Shown: piece by piece, positions 1 through 5,071 of the stretch | Position numbering within the stretch: the stretch's first letter is position 1 | How the letters are laid out: the number at the start of each line of letters is the position of its first letter | Origin: Holophagales bacterium UBA5066 | GTDB taxonomy: Bacteria; Acidobacteriota; Thermoanaerobaculia; UBA5066 | Reading direction: 5' to 3' | Assembly: GCA_002414905.1 (NCBI GenBank) | Contig: DIAY01000250.1 | Location: forward strand, 5,307-14,629 | DNA length: 9,323 bases | Position numbers and translations under genes: made by a program | Notes under the pieces: generated by a model | Seen by the model: only the letters and a program-made list of their open reading frames with translations | The model's database searches: none | What the model was told of the DNA's origin: nothing

Positions 1-13
1 CGAGCCTCCCCGC

Positions 14-30
14 GGCGCCCGACGGGCGCC
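14..30. repeat. GC-rich perfect hairpin
   Basis: A perfect 7-base inverted repeat (GGCGCCC, loop GAC, GGGCGCC) lies at the extreme left edge. A second weak inverted repeat, CCCTC/GAGGG, follows at 33-44. There is no T-run after either on the plus strand, so a classical intrinsic terminator is not supported. It could mark the end of an upstream gene outside the window, or be chance in very GC-rich DNA. Confidence 0.3.
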
Positions 31-104
31 TCCCCTCGAGAGGGCCGGGACGGGCCGGTCGCCGCGGAACCACACACTCGTTTATCGACACGAGGCATTG
101 GCAA

Positions 105-122
105 TCCGGGCCAGTCCGGGCC
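105..122. repeat. Tandem direct repeat with 10-bp period
   Basis: The octamer TCCGGGCC occurs at 105-112 and again at 115-122, exactly one helical turn apart. A similar pair, GGGCCGG, occurs at 42-48 and 52-58 with the same 10-base offset. Both lie in the leader of the ABC transporter genes, where paired repeats on one face of the helix could be operator half-sites. In DNA this rich in G and C such repeats can also arise by chance, so an operator role is only a suggestion. Confidence 0.25.
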
Positions 123-176
123 GTGTCGCGAGATGCTCATTGACGCGGTCCCGGGCCGCCACCATCCTCGAGATTC

Positions 177-254
177 ATGTTCGGCAGCCTCCGCGAGCTC
201 TCGACGAGGGGACGCGACGTTCTTGCGCCCGGCCTGTCGGAGGCGTTCCGATGA
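177..254 (+). CDS. Possible 25-codon leader peptide ORF upstream of the ABC genes
   Basis: An ATG at 177 opens a 25-codon frame whose TGA (252-254) overlaps the ATG of the ABC ATPase (251-253) in an ATGA junction. This is the same overlap style seen at the other gene junctions here. The peptide begins MFGSLRELST and is rich in Arg and Leu, with no recognisable domain. In-frame stop codon TGA at 141-143 bounds it upstream, so it is not the tail of a long gene. No convincing ribosome binding site precedes ATG 177. It may be a translationally coupled leader peptide or simply a chance frame; existence as a gene is doubtful. Confidence 0.2.
   Translation: MFGSLRELSTRGRDVLAPGLSEAFR
239..243 (+). 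promoter_or_regulatory. Ribosome binding site deciding the ABC ATPase start
   Basis: GGAGG lies 7 bases before the ATG at 251. The ATPase reading frame is open further upstream to 98. However, the segment before 251 translates to a low-complexity Arg-rich stretch unlike ABC ATPases, whereas the protein from 251 begins directly with the usual first beta-strand. This site therefore fixes the start at 251. Confidence 0.65.
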
Positions 255-946
255 GCCCGGATCATCTCGCGGTCCTGTTTCAGGGCGTCTCGAAGGTCTT
301 CTCGAAAGGGGGGCGCACGGTGAGAGCGCTGGACGGGCTCAGCTTTACCGTGAGCCGCGGGGAAGCCGTCGGCCTCCTCGGCCCGAACGGCTCGGGGAAG
401 ACCACGACGATCCGAATCCTCCTCGGCTTGCGCCAGCCCTCAGAGGGACGGGTCTCCGTTCTTGCCAGGAAGGTCGGCTTCGTGCTCGACCTCCCGGCGC
501 TCTATCCGCAGCTGACCCTCGCCCGCAACCTGGCCTTCTACGCCGATCTGTTGCGGGTGCCGAGAAGCGCGATCGATCGCCGGCTTGGCGAGGTTGGCCT
601 CCGGGAGGAGGCGGGGTCCCGGGTCGAGGCGCTCTCGCTCGGCATGAGAAAGCGGGCGGAGATCGCCCGGGCTCTCCTGACGGATCCGGATCTCCTTCTC
701 CTGGACGAGCCCACCTCGGGCCTGGATCCCGAGGCCCAGGCGGAGCTCAGGGCGGTCCTTCGCACCGAAGTCGAGCGAGGGGTCTCCATTCTCATGACGA
801 GCCACGACCTCTACAACGTCCAGAAGGTCTGCAGCCGCGTCCTCGTCCTCCGCCAGGGCCGGCTGGTCGCCGACGAGCCGGCTTCGAATCTGGCACCGGC
901 GGGTCTCGAGGAGCTCTATCTGAGCGCGATGGGAAGACCCGCATGA
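251..946 (+). CDS. ABC transporter ATP-binding protein (ABC-2/DrrA-like exporter ATPase)
   Basis: This 231-residue cytoplasmic nucleotide-binding subunit should power an exporter together with the following permease. Visible motifs are Walker A GPNGSGKTT (44-52), ABC signature LSLGM (128-132), Walker B LLLLDE (148-153), D-loop SGLD (156-159) and switch His in TSHD (H185). The LSLGM form instead of LSGGQ is common in DrrA/CcmA-like and bacitracin-type exporters. Two features are unusual. The Q-loop position reads Asp80 in VLDLPALY rather than Gln, as in some BcrA-like ATPases. The segment between Walker A and Q-loop is also roughly ten residues shorter than usual. The start at 251 is supported by GGAGG at 239-243. 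The stop overlaps the permease start by four bases, so the two should be made together. The substrate cannot be read from the sequence. Confidence 0.93.
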   Translation: MSPDHLAVLFQGVSKVFSKGGRTVRALDGLSFTVSRGEAVGLLGPNGSGKTTTIRILLGLRQPSEGRVSVLARKVGFVLDLPALYPQLTLARNLAFYADLLRVPRSAIDRRLGEVGLREEAGSRVEALSLGMRKRAEIARALLTDPDLLLLDEPTSGLDPEAQAELRAVLRTEVERGVSILMTSHDLYNVQKVCSRVLVLRQGRLVADEPASNLAPAGLEELYLSAMGRPA

Positions 947-1644
947 TCGGCGTCCTCGTTCGAAAGGAGATCCGGCTGCTCACGGCGACGTCCGCCGTAG
1001 CGGTCGTCCTGGACTTCCTCCTGGTCGGCGTCGGCCTCGTCGTGGTGATGACCGTGGGACGCCTCCAGGGATTCGCCGGGGCCCCGCAGGGGAACGACCG
1101 ATTCGCGCTCTTTGCGGTATTCGCTTTCGGCCTCGCGAGCATGTTCCTGAGCCTCACGGGGCCGACGGCGCTCCTCGAGCGGACCACAGGCATCCTGGAC
1201 AACCAGCTCGCCATGGTGGCTTCGCCGAGGCCGCTCCTCGTTGCGAAGGCGGCGGTCCTCGTCGGCCTGGCCTGGTCGAGCATGGCCCTCTGGACGGTCG
1301 TCGGGGTCGCCTGGGCGGCGGCGACGGGCGAGGTCTTCGTGCCGGACGGAACGTGGGGGCGAAGTCTGCTCGTCGTGGCGGTTCTCTTTCCCGCCGCAGT
1401 CTCGCTGCTCTCGATCCTTCACGTCTTCATCGGCTACATGGTGCCGAAGGCGGCCCCCGTCGCGAACATAGGGCTCTTCGCCGTTTCGTTCCTCTTCTTC
1501 TCGAACCTCTTGAGCCTCTCGGGGAACGTGTCGGCCTTGTCGAGGTGGGATCTCGTCGCGATGATCTCCCTGGCGCTGGCGGTCGTCGCGGGAGTCGTCT
1601 GGCTCATGGGGATCGTCTCGAAGGAACGGATGGCGGGTCCATGA
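943..1644 (+). CDS. ABC-2 type transporter permease subunit
   Basis: A 233-residue inner-membrane protein with about six predicted hydrophobic helices, near residues 17-38, 54-73, 98-125, 141-166, 172-192 and 204-224. The short basic N-terminus (VRKEIR) suggests that end is cytoplasmic. After helix 2 comes a stretch resembling the ABC-2 family pattern, with LLERTTGILDNQL followed by a Ser-Pro and a Lys-preceded helix. It is most likely the membrane half of the exporter whose ATPase overlaps it by ATGA; a weak site GGGAAG at 931-936 lies within the ATPase gene. No extracellular accessory domain is present. Family-level assignment is fairly safe, but substrate (drug, lipid, heme or other) is not determinable. 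The 60 bases after its stop hold no clear terminator before the convergent gene begins. Confidence 0.85.
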   Translation: MIGVLVRKEIRLLTATSAVAVVLDFLLVGVGLVVVMTVGRLQGFAGAPQGNDRFALFAVFAFGLASMFLSLTGPTALLERTTGILDNQLAMVASPRPLLVAKAAVLVGLAWSSMALWTVVGVAWAAATGEVFVPDGTWGRSLLVVAVLFPAAVSLLSILHVFIGYMVPKAAPVANIGLFAVSFLFFSNLLSLSGNVSALSRWDLVAMISLALAVVAGVVWLMGIVSKERMAGP

Positions 1645-1704
1645 CGAGCCGGCGGGTGGCTGGAGGAACCGTAACCCTGACGGACCGATAGCCGGGCGCC
1701 CTCC

Positions 1705-2301
1705 TCAGTCGATGACGACTCTCACGTGGGCGTCGTCGCTCTTCACTTCGATGACGTCGCCGCGGGTGGCGTCTCTCATCTCCTCGAAGAGGGCGCGGAT
1801 GTCGAGGTCCTCGTCACCCGAGACGGCGGCTTCCAGGTAGCGGGCGGGAAAGCGGATCGTGACGATATCGCGGGGCGGCCCGTCCTCCTCGCCAACCCCT
1901 TCCTTGATCGTCAGGTGGATCTCGCCCTTCTCCCGGCGAAACGTCATCTCGCTGCCTTCGTGGAGTTTGACGACGTCGGTCCCCTCGGGCCTGGCGGAGA
2001 GCTCCTTCCAGACCTCGCGAACGACGTCCGAGTCCACGGTGTCGTCGAAGCGGAGGTTCGCCTCGCGTTGCAGCTTTCCAGCCGAAACGACGTTGAGGCC
2101 ACTGCGGAACAGGAACCAGGGAACCGTGATGTTCACCCTTTCCCTGTGTCCCGGCGTCCCGGTCTCTTCGATCACCATCCGCAGGAACCTCGGCCGCTTC
2201 CCGTGCCCGGTCCCTTCCGGCGGGGGAACGACGAGCGCGTAGCCGAGGACGAACAGCGCGAACCAGAAGGTGGCGTTTGCGGCGGACCTGAGCTCCCTCA
2301 T
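1705..2301 (-). CDS. Membrane-anchored protein of unknown function with duplicated domain
   Basis: This encodes 198 residues. The N-terminal hydrophobic helix (about 9-25) is followed by a Pro-rich linker (PPP at 26-28) and a soluble, charged region. The soluble part looks like two copies of one unit, at about 39-123 and 127-197. Each has an alternating strand (RMVIEETG / HLTIKEGV), then a hydrophobic helix-forming stretch after a conserved Pro (VNITVPWFLFRSGL / VTIRFPARYLEAAV), an acidic helix (DSDVVREVWKEL / DIRALFEEMRDA) and a final strand pair after Gly (GTDVVKLHEG / GDVIEVKSDD). The second unit resembles the short C-terminal modules of some bacterial SHOCT-like/YvlB-type proteins, a recollection rather than a verified match. 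It is probably the last gene of an operon with the TlpA-like and DUF2400 genes; 58 bases separate it from the former. The reading frame is open upstream to 2592, but GGGGAG six bases before 2301 and the sensible N-terminus support this start. Confidence 0.75.
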   Translation of the reverse strand: MRELRSAANATFWFALFVLGYALVVPPPEGTGHGKRPRFLRMVIEETGTPGHRERVNITVPWFLFRSGLNVVSAGKLQREANLRFDDTVDSDVVREVWKELSARPEGTDVVKLHEGSEMTFRREKGEIHLTIKEGVGEEDGPPRDIVTIRFPARYLEAAVSGDEDLDIRALFEEMRDATRGDVIEVKSDDAHVRVVID

Positions 2302-2313
2302 GTCGGTCTCCCC
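2302..2313 (-). promoter_or_regulatory. Ribosome binding site for the 198-residue protein
   Basis: On the minus strand GGGGAG (2313 down to 2308) is followed by six bases and then ATG at 2301. It selects this ATG over the long upstream extension of the same frame, which runs antisense and out of frame through the TlpA-like gene. Confidence 0.6.
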
Positions 2314-2332
2314 GCCCTGAGAAACGGAGCCG

Positions 2333-2351
2333 GGCCGAAAAAGTTCCGGCC
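2333..2351. repeat. Small hairpin between the TlpA-like gene and the downstream gene
   Basis: GGCCG at 2333-2337 and CGGCC at 2347-2351 form a 5-base stem with a 9-base loop, in the 58-base gap between two minus-strand genes. The A/T run lies in the loop rather than after the stem, so it does not look like a strong terminator. It might slow RNA decay or transcription between the two genes, or mean nothing. Confidence 0.2.
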
Positions 2352-2359
2352 GCCGCCGG

Positions 2360-2938
2360 TCAACCGGCCGTCCGGCCGGTTCCGAGCGCCTTCGCCTCGA
2401 GCGCCTCGAGGGCGGCGCGGGCGGCCGGCGAGGTCCAGTCCTGCGCACCCACCTGGTGCAGGAGCACTTCGCCGTCCGGGGAGAGGAACCATGTCTCCGG
2501 GAACTTCTGGGTCCCGAAGGAGGAGGCGGCGGCTTTCCCGGGGTCGAGGGCGACGGGGAGGTCTGTCGCTCCCCGCTTTGCGAGGAAACCATCGACGACC
2601 TTCCACTCCTCGTCGACGGAGACGGCCACGAGCTCGATCCGCGGATCGGCCTTCGCCTCCCTCCACCAGGCGAGGAGGCCCGGGAGCTCCTCTTCGCACG
2701 GGGCGCACCAGGTCGCCCAGAAGTGGACGACGAGGAGCTTGCCCGAGGGGGCGGCCAGGTCTCGCGTCGTGCCGTCCTTCAGAGTGACGGGGCTCGCGCC
2801 CGGCTTCATGGCGGCGGGCGGCGGCTCGATGACCTTCATCGAGCCCTTCCGGAGGGCTCCGCGGTAAGTGATGCCGAGGGCGATCGTCACGATCGTCCCG
2901 AGGGCGAGGAGGGCGATCCGGCTCTTCGAGAGGTTCAT
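2360..2938 (-). CDS. TlpA-like membrane-anchored thioredoxin-fold thiol-disulfide oxidoreductase
   Basis: This 192-residue protein has an N-terminal signal anchor (about 8-25, after a basic NLSKSR start), so the thioredoxin domain is predicted outside the cytoplasmic membrane. Visible marks are the active site WCAPC (Cys78 and Cys81, within HFWATWCAPC), the following EEELP helix start, a strand ELVAVSVDEEW (about 102-112) and the cis-proline loop KFPETWFL (Pro147). These match the TlpA/ResA group of AhpC/TSA-related reductases, which reduce disulfides in periplasmic proteins such as apocytochromes. The target here is unknown because no cytochrome maturation gene is adjacent. The ATG at 2938 overlaps the TGA of the upstream DUF2400 gene (ATGA), and AGGAG sits 10 bases upstream inside that gene, so expression is probably coupled. 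The longer open frame upstream lies antisense to hflX and is not part of the gene. Confidence 0.92.
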   Translation of the reverse strand: MNLSKSRIALLALGTIVTIALGITYRGALRKGSMKVIEPPPAAMKPGASPVTLKDGTTRDLAAPSGKLLVVHFWATWCAPCEEELPGLLAWWREAKADPRIELVAVSVDEEWKVVDGFLAKRGATDLPVALDPGKAAASSFGTQKFPETWFLSPDGEVLLHQVGAQDWTSPAARAALEALEAKALGTGRTAG

Positions 2939-3852
2939 TCGGGAGAGGCTCCTGACGCGTGGGATCGTACAGGCGGCCGTCCCCGGGGGCTTGCCGCGCG
3001 GCACACGGGGCGGACGGCGCAGTCGCCACAACGGGAGCGGCGAGGGTCGCGTACGCACTCGGCGAGGATCCCGAGGCGGGAAAGGGACCAGTCGAACCGC
3101 ACCGGGTCCGAGGGATCGATCTTCGAAAGCCACCCGGTGGCCTCTCTTGCCGCACGAAGGTCGGCCGTCGGGCGGGCGGTGAGGCCGAGGTAACGGGAAA
3201 TCCGGTGGACGTGAGTGTCCATCGGGAGGAGGAGGCGCGCCGGGGAGAAGACACCCCCCTTCCAGAGCCCGAGGTCGACGTCGTCGTTTCGGATCATCCA
3301 GCGAAGGAAGAGGTGAGCCCTCTTGCACGCACCGCCTCCGGCGGGGGAGGGGAGGAGAAATTGCAGCCCTCTCGTCCGCCCGGCCGGCGGCACACCCGTT
3401 CTTTCCCGGAGCACCGAGAAGAAACGATCGAGAGCAGCTACGTAGTCGGCACTCCCATCGTCTCCGTCCGCGAGGAGGCCACCGAGGGAGCCTTCGGTGC
3501 GGAGCGTCTCGCCGACGGCCCGCAGGAATGGCCGGAGGGATCCGGCATCGACCCACCGGTGGACGAAGCCCTCGAGGCCCGGCCAACTGTCCCCACCCCC
3601 GCGCAGGGCCGATGCCGGCTGCGGCCCGAGGGTCCGGAAGAGCTTTTCGAGAGAGGCGTTGATCGAGGCGACGCGCCCGAAGGCGAGGGAGGACGCGAGG
3701 AACGCCGCCACTTCGCGGTCGTCCTGCCTCTCGTAACGGTGCGGAAAGAGAAGGGGATCGGAGTCGAGGCGTCGACCGCGCCAGGCCTCCTCGAGATTTC
3801 GGAGGTGCGCGGCGAGCTCGGGAACGTCCGGGACCCGGGAACGCCGTTTCAT
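2935..3852 (-). CDS. TIGR02757/DUF2400 family protein, resembling HhH-GPD DNA glycosylases
   Basis: This 305-residue protein has the family hallmarks: DSDPLLFPHRY near 30-40, an EVAAFLASSLAFGRV stretch near 47-61, the LLPSP / ACKR / LFLRWM block in the centre, and PMDTHVHRISRYLGL (Asp212) towards the end, then DPSDPVRFDWSLSRLGI. The family has no assigned biochemical function that I know of. The late region resembles endonuclease III: an Asp-Thr-His with a following Arg helix, a W/L-rich helix, and then four cysteines (C266, C275, C278, C284, spacing 8-2-5) against the 6-2-5 iron-sulfur loop of Nth. The lysine-bearing GVGxKTA hairpin of Nth is not visible, so lyase activity of the Nth kind is not expected. 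It is slightly longer than many family members. It is the first gene of the minus-strand operon and overlaps the TlpA-like gene by four bases. No clear ribosome binding site precedes ATG 3852. Confidence 0.85.
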   Translation of the reverse strand: MKRRSRVPDVPELAAHLRNLEEAWRGRRLDSDPLLFPHRYERQDDREVAAFLASSLAFGRVASINASLEKLFRTLGPQPASALRGGGDSWPGLEGFVHRWVDAGSLRPFLRAVGETLRTEGSLGGLLADGDDGSADYVAALDRFFSVLRERTGVPPAGRTRGLQFLLPSPAGGGACKRAHLFLRWMIRNDDVDLGLWKGGVFSPARLLLPMDTHVHRISRYLGLTARPTADLRAAREATGWLSKIDPSDPVRFDWSLSRLGILAECVRDPRRSRCGDCAVRPVCRAASPRGRPPVRSHASGASPE

Positions 3853-3925
3853 CGAGCCGGGAGCATAACCGCCGAAGGGTCTCTTTCGGACCCGTCCGGC
3901 GGCGTTGTTGGTAGCATCCGCGGCT
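3853..3925. promoter_or_regulatory. Divergent promoter region between the DUF2400 operon and hflX
   Basis: Only about 73 bases separate the two divergent starts. On the minus strand TATGCT (3867 to 3862) resembles a -10 element and would put a transcript start near 3855, right at ATG 3852. On the plus strand TAGCAT (3912-3917) would put a start near 3924, right at GTG 3926. Neither has a recognisable -35 at standard distance. Neither gene has a Shine-Dalgarno sequence, so leaderless or near-leaderless transcripts are possible in both directions. The region is a promoter by position; the exact elements are tentative. Confidence 0.4.
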
Positions 3926-5071
3926 GTGACTGAAAAAGAACCGGACGGTCGTGCGGCGGGTCCAGCCGTCCGATCGAATACGAACAAGGCGATCCTCGTA
4001 GGAGTATTCGGGAAGACGCTCGGTCGCTCCGAGGCCGAAGACCACCTCGACGAGCTCGAGCGCCTCGTCGAGACGGCGGGGGGCGTCGTCGTCGCCCGCG
4101 CCCTTCAGGAGCGCGGGTCGCCGGACTCGGCCACCTACGTCGGCAAGGGAAAGCTGAAGGAGCTCGTGGAGGCGGCCGAGGCGCTCGAGGCGGGCTGGGT
4201 CGTCTTCGATGACGAGCTCTCCCCCTCGCAGACGCGCAACCTCGAGAAGGAGCTGCCGGCGCAGGTCCTCGACCGGCCGAACGTCATCCTTTCGATCTTC
4301 GCCTCCCGCGCCCGAAGCCGCGAGGCGATGACGCAGGTCGAGCTCGCCCGCCTCCAGTACCTCCTGCCGCGCCTCACCGGAGCGACGACCGGGATGGCCC
4401 AGCAGCGGGGCGGCGGCGCCTTCCGCGCGGGCGGCGGCGAGAAGAAGCTCGAGCTCGACAAGCGGAAGATCCGGCGCCGGATCGCGACCCTGAAGGAAGA
4501 CCTCGAGAAGATCGAGAAGAGCCGCAACGTTCGCCGCAGGAACCTGCGCAACGTCGCGACCGTCTCCCTCGTCGGTTACACGAACGCCGGGAAGACGACT
4601 CTCTTCAACCGTCTCTCCTCCTCGAAGGAGTTCGCCGAGGACCGCCTCTTCGCGACCCTCGACGCGCGCCACGCCCGTCTCCTCGGCGTCGGCGGCCGGG
4701 CGGTCGTCATCTCCGACACGGTCGGGTTCCTGCGCAAGCTTCCGCACACCCTCGTCGCCTCCTTCCGCTCGACGCTGAAGGAAGTCGAGGAGGCCGACCT
4801 CCTCGTCCACGTCGTCGACGCATCCTCTCCCCACGCCGACGATCAGCGGCGGGTGGCCGAGGAGGTCCTCGCCGAGCTGGGGGTCCCGTCCGACCGGGTC
4901 CTCGTCGCCTACAACAAGACCGACCGCCCCGGCGCGATTGCGCCCCCCGGGGAGATCGCGATCTCAGCCGTGACCGGCGAGGGTCTGCCCGACCTGCGCC
5001 AGTCCATCGTCGCCCGGCTCCTCTCGCTCGGCGTGGCGGTCCCGATCCTCGGAGCGCCCCCGCCGGCATGA
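3926..5071 (+). CDS. hflX: HflX-like ribosome-associated GTPase (divergent)
   Basis: The 381-residue protein (from GTG 3926) has the HflX N-terminal domain: TYVGKGKLKEL, FDDELSPSQTRNLE, then QVELARLQYLLPRL. A Gly-rich loop and a basic coiled helix follow, then a C-terminal G domain. G motifs are GYTNAGKT (217-224), DTVGF (264-268), NKTD (330-333) and SAVTGEG (from 347). HflX binds the 50S subunit and splits stalled or stressed ribosomes. It departs from the family consensus: the usual GTRGPGET is AFRAGGGEK, and the usual DRTxLILDIFA is DRPNVILSIFA. It may therefore be a divergent paralogue. The start is uncertain; in-frame TTG codons at 3905 and 3908 are alternatives, and none of the three has a clear Shine-Dalgarno. 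Its TGA overlaps the ATG of the giant kinase gene. Confidence 0.9.
   Translation: MTEKEPDGRAAGPAVRSNTNKAILVGVFGKTLGRSEAEDHLDELERLVETAGGVVVARALQERGSPDSATYVGKGKLKELVEAAEALEAGWVVFDDELSPSQTRNLEKELPAQVLDRPNVILSIFASRARSREAMTQVELARLQYLLPRLTGATTGMAQQRGGGAFRAGGGEKKLELDKRKIRRRIATLKEDLEKIEKSRNVRRRNLRNVATVSLVGYTNAGKTTLFNRLSSSKEFAEDRLFATLDARHARLLGVGGRAVVISDTVGFLRKLPHTLVASFRSTLKEVEEADLLVHVVDASSPHADDQRRVAEEVLAELGVPSDRVLVAYNKTDRPGAIAPPGEIAISAVTGEGLPDLRQSIVARLLSLGVAVPILGAPPPA

Noticed and set aside
133..942. Long plus-strand extension upstream of the permease start
   Set aside because: It overlaps the ABC ATPase in another frame and reads as Arg/Pro/Gly-rich noise. The permease begins at the ATGA overlap at 943 with a normal N-terminus.
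1645..1704. Bidirectional terminator between the convergent permease and 198-residue protein genes
   Set aside because: Only a weak GGAGG/CCTCC pairing with a long loop and no T-run is visible, so a terminator is not supported.
1726..2787. Plus-strand open frame of 353 codons across the minus-strand genes
   Set aside because: It is antisense to two genes with recognisable features and becomes an Arg/Pro-rich run with no domain.
2939..4834. Long upstream extension of the TlpA-like frame on the minus strand
   Set aside because: It crosses the DUF2400 gene out of frame and hflX antisense. Only the part from ATG 2938 has a signal anchor and thioredoxin motifs, with AGGAG upstream.
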